28,040 nucleotides of DNA, taken from positions 1 to 28,040 of the forward strand of contig RCAB01000667.1 in NCBI GenBank assembly GCA_003640385.1. Reading direction: 5' to 3'. Numbering within the stretch: position 1 is the first letter of the stretch; each line of letters begins with the position of its first letter. This DNA comes from Setaria digitata. Its lineage: Eukaryota; Nematoda; Chromadorea; Rhabditida; Setariidae. Positions 11,684 through 23,557 of the stretch are shown here, piece by piece. The position numbers and the translations under genes were made by a program. The notes beneath the pieces are model-generated. The model made no database searches and was not told the DNA's origin. It saw nothing but the letters and a program-made list of their open reading frames with translations.

Positions 11684-12973
11684 TTCCCCCGATTCCTTCC
11701 TGCTTTACCTCCTCCGTCTCCGTTAATACCCGAACAAATGCGCCACGATCGTGTTAACTTCCTAAGTTGCGCCCAAACAATGCCCAATTATCTCAAACCG
11801 GAGCAAAAACAGACGACCACACTCTCCACGACGATTCGCTTCTCCTTCCCACGTAAAATAAAAACCACTTCAGGCGGTTCGTATCGTTTAAATCACCTTG
11901 CTCGGGTTTACTATGAAATTTCACATCTTACTCGTTAAATAAATGTATGGATGTGAATTGCGGCGTATCCTGAATTTCGTGATACGTGAAATACGTGAAA
12001 GTTTTCGAAATAGATAAAAGAACTCTTCGAAAAATTTGAAACTTCTGGAAATTGGAAATTCTTCGAAGAGAAATTTAAAAAAAAAAATTTGTTTGTTTGA
12101 ATGAAAATTTGAGGAAATTCAATAAATGAACACACGATAAAAGTAGTGCTATGTTATTGCTGCATATTCATTCCTAGTGATAGATGGCAAAGAACATGAT
12201 AAGAGTAGTAGTTGTGGCATTTTTTTCTTTCTAATCAATTAACAATTAGAATGTAATTATTTCACACTTCATTAGTTGTAATTTAATTAGTGATGTTGAA
12301 GTGCTGATGGAACGAACTTCTAAAATGACCAGAAAATACAGGCTAGAATAAGGACTGTTAGATGTGAAGAAGTAAATAGGTTTTTTTTTTTTTTTGGGTA
12401 AAGAAAAACTTTCCCGAAATTTATTATTTTTGTTTATATTTCTTTTATATTAGTTTTTTATATTATATATTGCATATTTATTATATTGAAAAAAAAAAAA
12501 CGATAGCGCTAAAATGACTTGAAATAAGACACTGTTTAAGAGGTAGTTTTTTTTTTTTTTTTCATTTTCAAAATTATCACTATGACTTCAGGTATTTTAT
12601 TTTCACAAAACAAATTTCAAATTTTGAAATTTCAAATAAATTTAACTCAACAATGATAAGACGATATATGGAATATTGTTAAATATAATATGATTGTTTC
12701 AAATTAATTCCTTGTGATGTATAATGCATCGGAAATGGTTGTTGGAACGTTTGACGAACATCATCTGTTGACTGATCTTCCCTTAAATTTGAGGAAATCA
12801 ATTAATGGTAAAAATTTTAATATATTAATGCATTTGCTACTATTTGCTACTGGAAGCATAAGTGATGGTTTTGGGCTTCCAATCTATGATCTGATTCTGG
12901 ATCAATTAACACTAGGCCTATTATCCTTGCTTGTAATCAGATAATGTTAGTTATTTCAGCGCTGTATTACAAT
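11684..12973. other. Intergenic region 5' of SMARCAD1 and 3' of the membrane protein gene
   Basis: About 11684-11935 is GC-richer than its surroundings and probably holds the SMARCAD1 promoter and 5' UTR. The rest is AT-rich with several A or T runs (12380, 12490, 12549). ORFs at plus 11738-11938, minus 11935-12135 and plus 12714-12944 show no recognisable family or supporting splice sites. No other gene is visible. Confidence 0.55.
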
Positions 12974-15900
12974 TTATGATCGCGATCGCGATTTTGACCA
13001 GTGGTCACTTCCAGACACTTAGAAGGATTCATAGTCAAAAAAAAAAAAAAAAAAAAATGGTCTGAAATAATCATAAACGATTAGATTACATCTGCTTTGG
13101 TTTTAAGGTCACAGATGATGGATAAGCAGTAAATTAAAAGTATTTGATGCTAACTTATTGGTTGAAGAAAATGATAACATGATTGTTATGATTAACATAG
13201 AAAAACTGAAATATGATCATGATAAAAGAAGCGATCAAAGATTTCACAGAATTAAGATTTTAAGAAAGACTTAAGAATTAAGAATATATTTGAAGAAATT
13301 AAGAATATATTTAAAGAAATGATGGAAAGTTTCTTCTCTTTCGATGAATTTTTTTTTTTTTTTATCGGAGAGTTGAAAAAAGACTCACCTACCGGATGAT
13401 AATCTGGATTGTACAGATGGCGTTTCGTAAAGCCTTAAATTTAATAATCTATATCCTAGAGACTGGAATGATATATCTGTTGAACAGTTATTCAAATTAA
13501 TAGTATTTTTTTTTTCCATTCAGAAAATTCAATCGCGAGGTTTTTTGCTTAGAGTTTTGGAACAAAAAAAAAAATCTAGAATTTCGGAAACATAAAGAAA
13601 TATAATTTTGGAAGTTTTATGAAACAGGTACTGTCATTTTCCTCAATGAACAAATTATTAATAGTTGAATAATTGTTTTGATTATCAGCAGATAGCTGCT
13701 GCTACATCAGGATAAAATTACCAATGTACTACAATCTAATTAATTTTAACAAAACCTTATGATATGCTTGATAAAAATTAAAATTTTCAATTGCAAAAAT
13801 TTACCATGAACTTTCAAGTGCTCTACTAAGTCTTGCTTCAGCTCGCTTATCCGGTGGATTCCAAAATAGCTTGTGTGATAATTTCACTTCCTCACCATCT
13901 ATGATAAATTATTTTGCAGGGAATATTTCGTTATCAGAGAAAGTATTATCAAAAGTTTACTTTTCTGCCAATCGTTTCTTGTTTCCAAGCGTTTCGTTTC
14001 CTTCCTGTTTTTTCGCCAATGCGATTGATCATCAAAAAATGCATCCTCTGATAAAAATGATATGGAAAAAAAAAAAAAAAAAAGAGAAGAGGGAAAAAGA
14101 TAAGATGCAAATTTAATTATTAAATTAAAAATACAAGTTTAACTATCTACTCTAGTAAAATATGTTTAATTCAAATTTTTCGCATATTTTAAATCTTCTA
14201 TGCTTTAATTTATATCTTGATAATTAAAAAGCATTAATAAATATGATTAAAATATACGAGAAATATGAGAGGAATAAATGATGTTGATATTTAGTTTCAT
14301 AATAATATTAATATTTAATTGAAATTACTAATTTTTTTTCTACATCTAATTATCATTATTTATTATTTTTTTTTTTTTTTTTTTTTTGTTTCCTCTTCGA
14401 ATTAACACGGTCACCTCTATAACTTCAATTTTTCGAGTTTTGAAATTTGTTAAATCCAAACAAAGTTAAATTTTCGATAATTTTATTAAAAGCGAACAGA
14501 CTTGGTGGTGCATTAAGGGATTCAGAAATTGGCGTTAGAAACGTCGGCGGTGTCGGTGACGTTGGTGACGTTTTTAACAGTGACGTACTTTTTTCCTTGA
14601 TATCAACTGGTATCTCCACGTCAGTTTCTAATATTTCATTCTACAATTAAATTTTCGAAATATTTATAAAATATAGGATAATTTTGAATAAATTTTTATC
14701 AAATTTGATAATAATGGAAATGAATAAAGCATATAATGTGATCAATTAAATTTTCGAAATATTTATAAAATATAGGATAATTTTGAATAAATTTTTATCA
14801 AATTTGATAATAATGGAAATGAATAAAGCATATAATGTGATAACAGTATTAATGAAAGAAAAAAAAAAAAGTCAACTATAGAACTTTCATCTTGTAAGCA
14901 AAAATTTAATTGCATAAAAAATTTTGATTGAATTATCACTATTATCAGTTCCTGCATAGTATCTACATAGAATTTGTTTCAAAAATATCAGGCATTCATT
15001 CATTCATTCATTCGCTTTTTATCACCTCCTCATGCAACTTTACTCACTGATAATAACTGATTACATCGTTCATTTTTTTCTTTTATTTGCAAATGTTAAA
15101 ATTAATTACAGTAATGAGTACTTCTAGCTATGATAGCTTCTACCTGATACGTTGATATCCATCTTTTTCAGATACTGTACAATTACTAAGGCAAATAAGA
15201 ATTAAAATTAAGTTTTGAATTGATGAAATTTCAGGTGTGAAATTTGGAAAATTTTACAAACAGTGCATTTCTCAACATTGGCCTGTTTTTCTCTTTTAGT
15301 GTCTTCAGATGGTACATCCACAGGATCAGGATCGCCACTACTTTCTTCATTTTTAGCATGCAAATCATCTGCTGGAAAGTTTGTTTATCATTAATTAATC
15401 TGAGATTACTTTCGTTATTTTCGAAGATTTGCAATTTTCCCACTGCTTATCATTTCTTTCAGCTACTGTTTTAATATGATAAAGAAAAAAAATCATTTAA
15501 TATGATCAACACAACTACAATTTCTTCACATTTCAAAAATTAATCCAATACATTTGTTAAGGATGAACTGAAATTTTTTCTCATTTTTTTAAATTAATTT
15601 TCTCACCATGTTTGAATGGCTCGTTGAATATTAGTCCTAAATTGGATTCATCCAAACTAGCAAGTAATTAAAATTGTTTCATATACGGATAAAACCACTG
15701 GTTAGCATTAAAATTTGTTATATCAGCATTGGAAAGGAAAGTTTTCTTGGTACATATAATTTAATTATATTATACCTAACTAATTACATCTAATTAAAGA
15801 AATATAACTGAATTATGAAAAAAAAAAAATCAAAATTTACTAGATGGTTCCGGGATAAGGATTACTCGTTTATTTGGAGAAATGTATGGAATTGGACTTG

Positions 15901-18900
15901 TTGAACGACCAATGCGACTAATCCATTCATGAACATTATCAACTTTAACTTGATGCTGATAACGTCCAGACTAAAATAATCAAATGATAACAGTGAAATA
16001 TTGTTAAGTAGTGATACTGTTCCAAAATTAGACCGAAATTTGAAGTGGAAGGTAAAATGAAATGGATGAAATAAGTAGTTTAGCAATCTTCACAAGAATA
16101 TCTCTTAATCATAAATTTGAACACAAAAAAAAAAAAAGCCAAAAAAAGAACATTTAGTAAAAAGCATTAGTATTTGCGGGATCTTATCAATTATGCCTGA
16201 AAAATCAATTAAAAAAAAAGAAAAACTATTATAATTAATTAAAGAGTTACTGAAAAAAAAACAAATGTTTTAATTAATTACGCTCATTAAAAAAAATATC
16301 CTAATTAGTTGAAACTAAAAGACAGGTAAACTGAGACTCAGAAACAAATAAATCAAGAGAGATAAGAAATGGTGAGCTAAAGCATAGGATTCGAAGTTAA
16401 CAGCAGTTATCACCTTCGCTTAACATCTAGTAGAAAAAAATATCCATTTTTGGACACTAAGCCTAAGTTACATTTGTAATATTGTACATCGCTGATAGTA
16501 CTAAATCTTACTGCTGGTGTTGATGTTGCCTGAGGCTCAGACTGATCTTGATCAGCAGCTGCTCGAACTTCTTCCTCCTAGAAAATTTTTTATACTTTAT
16601 CAAATAAAAATTTTAGATTAACAATCAGTAAATACAGTTTCTTCGCTTAACGGTAGCAATTATCAAAATTATCAGCGATATTTTATTGATCAGGTTATTC
16701 ATCGAATTATCAGATTTTATTTATCAGATTATCAAAATTACCAGCGAGTTTTCGATTTAAAACCATTTACTATCTCATTCTTTGTTGCTAAAATTCATTT
16801 TTTTTTTTCCAAATTGTATAACTCATATGTCAAGAAGTTTTTTTCATTGATTTCAATCAAATCAACAATATAATTAAGCTAATCTTTCTTCATTGATGGA
16901 ATTGAACTATTTATAAAGCAAAGATAATTTCTTCATTGATGGAATTGAACTATTTATAAAGCAAAGATAAAAATATAAGCTAATTAGGCGATAATTATCT
17001 CAAGTACCTCTAAATTAATTTTTTGCTTTTTTTTACGTCTCTTTTGTTTTCCTTTTTCCAAATTATCTTTGCTTGGAACAGAAATATCATCATCATATTG
17101 TTGCTCTTTGCCATCTTCTGGTTCTTCCTTCTTGAAACACAATCATAAATGATATAAATTAATTATCCAGAAATGCTATATTTAATTAAATATTATGATT
17201 TTCTTTATGATAAGATTATGATAAGTATCGAAATCATTGTAATTTAGATGGAAATCATTGTATGATCAAAATATTGACTGAAGGATATTTTTTTTCCAAA
17301 TTTTTTTCGATTTAAGAAATAAAAAAGAGAGAAAAAGAGGGGGAAAAAAAAACGCATAAATCCAAATACATCTTACATCTTACACTTACACAAAACAATT
17401 ATTCCTATTAAAATTATTAACAAAAATTTATCGAAGCCAACCGTTGATGCAATAGTCATTTCTGATTTTCTATCTGTTTCATCTCGTTTCGGAAGTTTTT
17501 CTTCCACTTCAATTTGACGAATTTTTTCCTTTCTTTTCAAGCCGTTTATATGTGGCATTGGACTTGACTTTGAAAAAAAAAAAAAAAAAAAAAGAAAGTG
17601 TAGAACAATTTTTTTAAAAAAAAAAAGAAAGAAAAAATTTCAATGTTCGATTTGAAAGCAATTTGAAATAATAATGTCATTTTAAAATGATTGTGCAGTT
17701 TACTTCAAAATTGTCAATTTTTACAGAATCCGGAACTGAAACTTTTGGCTCATTTTTCCTTTTTTGGGATGGTGATTTTGCTGTTGAAGCATGTAAAAAT
17801 TCCAAACACTGAAATTTAAAATATTGAAACAAAATTGAAAAGATGTTAAACTCAAAAATATGACCAAATAATGATGAAGCAATTTCTTTCAACTTCTTTT
17901 CTAATATTTATTAATTTTTGCATATTTTATAAATTTTTTCTCTAATTTTTTGCAGTTTAATTTTTTTTTTATTTGTAATTTTAATTTTTTTTATTCTGCA
18001 CTTTTTCTGATTCGGTTGATGGAAATGGCTGAGCTGATGAAGGATATCCGCATGGACCATTATCATACAACAGAGGATACTGTCCAGGCTTTGGCACTAG
18101 AATATTTGGCATTCGAGAATCGACTAAACTGATCAATTATTATTTGTGATTTCTTCGAATCCATTTATTATCAGTGAAAACAACGAACTGATTGAGAAGA
18201 ATGCTTTTAAATTCAGTGATTAGCATTATTATTGTGGAAAAAAAAAATGTTGACTATTGAAAATGTTAAATTTTTTATAAATAATAAATCGAAAAAAAAA
18301 ATTGCTATAATCTTAAAGTAGTCTACATTAATAATATTTTAAAAAGAAAATATTTGAAGAAAAAAAATGACATTAAGACTAGAATTTCAAAAATTAATTT
18401 TTTTTTTTTTTTTTCAATAATAATCACGGTAATGATTATCAAACTTGTAGTAGGATAGTCTAACATGATCATTCGATATGGTAACGTTTAGAAAAGCATA
18501 CTGAGGAATTTCGAATTTCATCCACATTAAGGAACTTTTTGCGCGCGTGACCTTTTGACCTTTTCAAGTTACAAATAACCTCGAGAAGGGAAAGCGAAAT
18601 GAACTAACTCGGTTCTCTGGACAAAAATGAACCAGGCTCTTTGGAGCCTATTTTGCTATCTTTCATTGTTGTGAGCATTTGTAATTCGAGCTGTTTTTTT
18701 CGAAATAAATCAAGTTTTAACTGATTTTTATCTTCTCGCTTTCGTTGCAATTCTTTTTCGATCTTCTCCCTAAACTTCAAAATTACTTCTCTTTCCGGTA
18801 AAAAAAAAAAAAAAAAAAAAAAGATGTAGTGATTTTTAATCTGAAGTTGAGGAAAATTTCCGTTATTTTTGAAAGAGAGGAAGAAAGTTGAAAGAGAGAG

Positions 18901-19026
18901 AAAAAAAAGAGTAGCAAGGGCTAGGCCTAGCCTTGATTTTCGTCTATAATAAGCACAAAGAAGCCAGATTGCTAAGCAACCCAAAATAGCAATGATAATA
19001 AAAAATATAAATAAAGTGATAATCAT
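12974..19026 (-). CDS. Unrecognised single-pass membrane protein, about 463 aa in 14 exons
   Basis: Proposed minus-strand exons: 18932-19026, 18609-18790, 18002-18123, 17704-17808, 17442-17567, 17008-17130, 16512-16577, 15841-15970, 15607-15636, 15277-15371, 14502-14640, 13805-13898, 13393-13433, 12974-13017 (1392 nt, in frame). I do not recognise the family. The start has a strong transmembrane segment (LFIFFIIIAILGCLAIWLLC, about residues 5-24) followed by a basic stop, YYRRKSR. Next is a Lys/Glu/Leu-rich helix likely to form a coiled coil (FREKIEKELQRKREDKNQLK). Then come a Pro/Tyr-rich exon (NILVPKPGQYPLLYDNGPCG), Lys/Glu-rich linkers including KGKQKRRKKKQK, a compact segment VHEWISRIGRSTSPIPYISP, and a tail with LFWNPPDKRAEARLSRALES. 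The last residues are Ser/Arg-rich (SGSDHWSKSRSRS). A short ectodomain with a long cytosolic tail is likely. Uncertain points: the true start (the TM frame is open upstream through a candidate exon at 19351-19391), the GC donor of intron 1, and the donors at 18609, 15277, 14502 and 13393, where alternatives exist. Confidence 0.6.
14644..14841. repeat. Tandem duplication, 99 bp x 2
   Basis: Copy 1 is 14644-14742 and copy 2 is 14743-14841, both starting caattaaattttcgaaatat; I see no differences between them. The duplication lies in an intron of the membrane protein gene, abutting the acceptor of the exon ending at 14640. No N lies between the copies. Confidence 0.95.
14993..15014. repeat. CATT tetranucleotide microsatellite
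   Basis: About five copies of cattcattcatt in an intron of the membrane protein gene. Confidence 0.85.
16885..16970. repeat. Tandem duplication, 43 bp x 2
   Basis: Two head-to-tail copies, 16885-16927 and 16928-16970, both starting tttcttcattgatggaattg and with no visible difference. It lies in the intron between the membrane protein exons at 17008-17130 and 16512-16577. Confidence 0.93.
18791..18931 (-). other. Non-canonical GC-AG intron, 141 bp, stop-free
   Basis: The donor is AAG then GCTAGG and the acceptor is ccggaaag. Both flanking exons are in phase 2, so splicing restores the frame from the transmembrane exon into REVILKFREK. The minus strand has no GT dinucleotide anywhere in the intron, so no canonical donor is possible within it. 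Its length is a multiple of three with no stop; retention would insert 47 residues rich in Leu, Ser and Phe, including a run of Phe from the T tract. Confidence 0.6.
18919..18932. repeat. 14-bp perfect palindrome at the GC donor
   Basis: GGCTAGGCCTAGCC reads the same on both strands. With the flanking caagg and ccttg it extends to a roughly 10-bp imperfect stem with one bulged base. The last base is also the last base of the transmembrane exon, so the exon/intron boundary lies at the edge of the palindrome. Confidence 0.9.
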
Positions 19027-19058
19027 CCATAATAATGAACTTGGCGATACACAACAAC

Positions 19059-20694
19059 CTAAAAATAAGCCATCTAATTGAAAAATTCATCGTGTGAAAA
19101 AGTATGATACGAGTGATTAGCTGATAAATGATTAGATTTTTCAATTCTCACTGTGAATTTTACATTAATTTAACTGACTCAATGGAATATTTTCCTCAAA
19201 AACTGAACAAATCAATTTCAATGATTTGAATCATTTCATGAATAACACATTTTCACAGCAATGGCACTGCTCTCAAATAATCTTCTATTGTCCAACTTTT
19301 TTTTTTTTTTTTTTTTCTCTGCTATAAAAACACAGAAGAAAAAAAATACCATGTAATAGGCCGACACTTTTGAATTTTTTCACCGTATTTCTGTAAAAAA
19401 AAAAAAAAAAAAGAAAAAAAATGATAATTTCAACTAAAATATGTTTCAGTGCACGTCATTCTTACGTTCAATTCACATTTCATGTCTAATTTAATGTATT
19501 TCCGGAAATGGTCATGAATGGAAGATTTTATCAATTAGATTAGCAAAATTTAAAAGAAAAGTGTCGAATGAGAGCTTGATAATTGGTCGAAATAATTCTG
19601 ATTAAGCCAGATTGTCTCATTAATTAACTATAATGGTTAGCTGAATCTTTAGTACGGGATAAAATAATTTTCTAATTCAATATATGATGAATTTTGAATC
19701 AGTCAGAAGATTTTATGGGAGCCTGTTTTTTTTTGGAGCCTAACTTTCTTCCTCATTTGAATGAAAATGTAGAAGTTAAACAAATTATAACTAATTAATC
19801 TCCATCACCCTTTCATGATTGATTATTGAACAACTGATTGATTTATTATTGATCTTTTAAGAAATATTGAGACATATACTTCCAAGCTTCACTTTCTGCT
19901 GGCTCAGCAATCACTTAGTCTTGAATATCATGAATTGTTTAGGTGTTTAATTCAATTTTCTCTTTAAATTGAATTAAATTTCTCGTTCTTTTAACAGTGA
20001 GATAAATTAGAAGCCCCAAATTCTGGACTATTTTTAACTTGTACATTTTTGGAAATGGGGAAGAAGAAAAATTCGTATTATTCAATAAATTTTTTATTTG
20101 GAATGTAAGGAAGTGCCTTTAATGAGCATTCAAAAAGCTGAACAAAACGGTAAGCAAAACATTAGGCGCTAGAAAATACACTAAAGCCAAGTACAATAGA
20201 ACAAATTAAATCAATTAATATTCAACGATTTTGAAAATCAATTAAAATTCAACGATTTTGTAAATTTTTACAAAACTAAATTAACTCAGAATTTTTACAT
20301 AGGAGAATAATAAGCGATCAGTTTCATCACGAACTTACAATAATTAACAGAAGACCACCTGCTCTAATTACACACCGTGATATGAAATGACTACATTTAG
20401 TTCATATTCTGATTTTCTTATAGAATTGAATTGGCCTATAACGTTTCACATATGTTAATTCGAAAATTAATATATGCAAATTAGAGAAAATAATAAATTT
20501 AATTAATAGTAATAGTAATAGATTTACATAGAAGACATAATTTTTGCCTACTGACTAACAATTGGGCCGCATTATTATAGAACCCTCACTCTACCTTTGA
20601 CGTATATGTTGCTGATGAAGTTCAGTGATTTATTGATAATTTGGATTTTATAGATTTTGCGTGAGAATTTTTTACGTGAAAATTCGTTTCAGAG
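19059..20694. other. Divergent intergenic region between the membrane protein gene and AUP1
   Basis: Apart from the two candidate 5' exon pieces near 19351-19391 and 19465-19482, nothing coding is recognisable. A long T tract (about 19298-19317) and A tract (about 19394-19411) are present. Both neighbouring genes are transcribed outward, so their promoters should lie here. An acceptor-like sequence (attcgtttcag) ends at 20692, two bases before the AUP1 ATG, consistent with spliced-leader addition. Confidence 0.5.
19351..19391 (-). other. Candidate 5' exon of the membrane protein gene
   Basis: 41 bases bracketed by a strong acceptor (T tract then acag) and a donor (ATG then gtattt). In the phase needed to reach the transmembrane frame it reads NTVKKFKSVGLLH without a start codon. 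A further upstream segment at about 19465-19482, ATGAAATGTGAATTGAAC then gtaaga, has a start codon, but its phase leads to the other frame of the transmembrane exon. The exon is therefore either 5' UTR or needs a different first exon. Confidence 0.35.
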
Positions 20695-23557
20695 ATGACG
20701 GAAATATCATCATCATCATCAAGAGCAACAACAATATCACCTCAGTTAAGTAATCTGTTCGTGCGTGAACGTTGTTCCTCATCTACTTTCCAACGTTTTT
20801 TACTTTATACGTATATTCCGTTTGGTATATTACTCTTTTGCATACGTATTGTTATTGGTGTACATATCTTTCTTACTGCTTGTATTTTACGCAAAACGAT
20901 GCTACTGAGGTGTACGGTAGGTTATTACTTATTTTTTTTATATTATATATTTATTCATTATTATTTTGTTATTACTATTATTAGTAGGTTTTATTTTATT
21001 GATTTATTTACTAGAGTATTATATATTTTATGATTAATTATTACTGTCGTTATTGTTGCTAATTATTTTTACTGCAATTATCAATTACTATAATTGGCAT
21101 TTTCACAGTTATTACTAATCTCTATTAATTTCGTAGCTAATTAGTATTTAATCATTTATTACAGATTTACTGTTATTAAAATCTATTAAAAGATTGTCTT
21201 TAAATTGCAATTCACAACACATTTGTTATAATGTGAACGGAGTGATTTCACTTATAATCAAAGCTCCTTTTTTTTTTCTTCGGAAGTTCAAGCTAACTAG
21301 ATTGAGTTACTTGACCTAATAACTTTTCACAGTTTATATTTTATTCAATATGGTTATATTAATTTGTCACAGCTGCATGGTTATACTTCTGTATTATTTT
21401 AAATTGGCAGTAAAGAAGAATGAATGAGCAGATACTGAAATGTGGGGGATATTTCCTGATAGCCGATACATAAATCGGAAACTTTCTTACAGGTGTTACG
21501 GGTAATGTCATGTTTACTGGGTTTCGTAGTATTCAGTGGTGGGCCAGCTGGAGGTTGGGATCACAAAACACATCTTCTCGTGGCCAATCATATTTCGACG
21601 CTCGATCATATGGCTGTTGACTTAATCGAACCTTGCATTTTACCTTCTGTTTGGGATATACCGAACATTTTACGTTGGTAAGTTTCGGTTACAGCGTACT
21701 GCTTTGATAGGGTTTATTCATTGTTACGTGATCATCAAAGGTTAAGTACTATTCATTCATCCTGTTACGCTATTTTTGATTTGCTGGTTCACCTCATTAT
21801 GAGCGTGGCTGCCAAAATTCATTCAGTTCCTAAGCTTATTAAGCTATAAGTGATACTACGGATGCTAAATTCTAGTCAGTAATAGCTTTCGCCTGCTTGT
21901 CAGTAGCATTTGGTCTGAAAATTAGCTTTTAAGTAGCTCCTATATTTTACAGGTGCCTGGGATATAAAGATTTAGGTGCTCGTCAAGGACGTGCCGAGCT
22001 TATCCGTCGTTCAAGAGTATTTTGCGAAAATAATGTCTTACCTCTCCTCACGTTCCCAGAGGGAGCAGTGACGAGTGGTTGCACTGGTCTACTCAAATTT
22101 AGTACATGGCCATTCGAAGTATGTAATATTTTGCATTTTGTAATTGAAAATTGCTCTCCATAATGGCAGTCATTTTTAAAATTAAGGTAGCTGATACGGT
22201 GCAACCAGTGTTAATATCAATATATCGGCCATTTTTCGGCAATATCGCTGTATCAGTTTTGGGTGGCGCATGGTGGCAAGATGTCTTCTATTTTCTGTTT
22301 GTCCCGTTTACAATCATGAAAGTGCGATTTTTTCAGTTTTTCATCTCTGTCCTTTTCATCGGTGTGTTCAAGAAAAGAGGTTTGGAATATAGTTTTAATA
22401 AATACACTACCTGCAAGAGTTGTCTGACCCATTAACTGTTTCAGATTTTAAAAGGTTACATGGTAGCACGTTGAAAAGAGGCATTTGTTCTTGCGATACT
22501 CGCTGTGAAACACTCGCTAAAATCATACATGCTTAGACTGTGCTCTATTTCATGTGTCGGGAAAACTTGTCGCATGTTCATATATATATGTTTAAAACTA
22601 AATACATTCACTCTTACTTCCCAAGAAAAATTCGAAATATGCTTTTAGGTACGTTGGCTTCACCCAGTACATCGTAAGAGGAGTTCAAATTCAGGTGAAC
22701 CAAATGAAACAATTGAGGAGTTCACGAAACGAGTTGCAGATATTATGGCGACTAAATTAGGTGTGAAATAACAATTTTTTCTTCAACATTATCCCGAAAT
22801 CGGAAGAAAGGTAGTTTATACTGGGATGTCTGCATTCACTCAACTGTAGGTATTGCCGCAACGTCCTTCACTTCTCAAGATGCAGTTGAAGAAGCGAAGC
22901 GCCATCTTGAAGGCAGGCGACAGTCATTTCTAGATATAAGGTTGAACAGTGATTCTCCAAGGAAAAGTCGATCCTGGCAGAACGTAAGGAGTCTGTCAGA
23001 ACATCTCGATGCACTGGCAATGAAAATCAAGCAAGCTTTTCCGGCAGTTCCACTTGTGGCAATAAGGTAAACAGTATTCGAAAGATATACAGGATAAGTC
23101 GTGAAATCAACACTGATAATTAAATAATACTTGATAAGCCTAACGCTTTAAAAAATAAATTTGTGTGAAAGGAAGAATAATAAAATAGACAAATTATTAC
23201 ATCATTATTATATCTCTGTAATTTTTTGTTACATATCAACCATTTGATTTCTCCGAAGGAATAGTAAACATAAAAACGCAAATAATAATGTTGGCCCGAC
23301 ACGATTAATTTCCTTGTAGAGAAGATTTGGAGCAAACACAGGATGGAAATACAACTTGTGAACGTATAACAGCGGGGAAAATAAGAGTGAATCCTTTGAA
23401 AAATGACGATTTATCCCCGGGAACTAATCCACAACAATGGTCGAAAGTATACAGCCGCCGAAAATGGAATATAATTGAAACGAATCGGGCTAAATATTTG
23501 AAAAAAAATAGTTCTAAATTATCTGTTGAACAGCCAGACCATGGAATTACTTCATGA
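20695..23557 (+). CDS. AUP1: AUP1 homologue: PlsC-type acyltransferase with CUE domain (7 exons, 424 aa)
   Basis: Exons 20695-20916, 21493-21677, 21953-22118, 22187-22321, 22649-22760, 22850-23066 and 23320-23557 total 1275 nt and stay in frame. Order of parts: a Ser-rich N-terminus; a hydrophobic hairpin (YIPFGILLFCIRIVIGVHIF, about residues 41-60) like that which anchors AUP1 in the ER or lipid-droplet monolayer; an acyltransferase domain with NHISTLDH (HX4D, His107 and Asp112) and FPEG at 170-173; conserved LLKFSTWPFE and VRWLHPVHR; a CUE domain around 322-366 (LAMKIKQAFPAVPLVAIRED); and a basic C-terminal region (KVYSRRKWNIIETNRAKYLK) at the place of the E2-binding G2BR helix. Human AUP1 is about 410 residues, recruits UBE2G2 and takes part in ER-associated degradation and lipid-droplet biology. 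The start codon follows a splice acceptor by two bases. Confidence 0.95.

Noticed and set aside
12714..12944. 76-codon plus ORF in the intergenic region
   Set aside because: No start context, splice support or family resemblance. It is Leu/Ile-rich, as chance AT-rich frames are.
17386..17441. Second hydrophobic stretch (FLLIILIGIIVL) after the exon at 17442-17567, with a strong gtaagt donor
   Set aside because: Using that donor creates a stop at the next junction. The earlier donor at 17442 keeps phase 0, so the hydrophobic run is intron sequence.
18944..19144. 66-codon minus ORF overlapping the transmembrane exon in another frame
   Set aside because: The alternative frame gives a clean transmembrane helix plus a basic stop and chains in phase into the downstream exons, so this one is a shadow.
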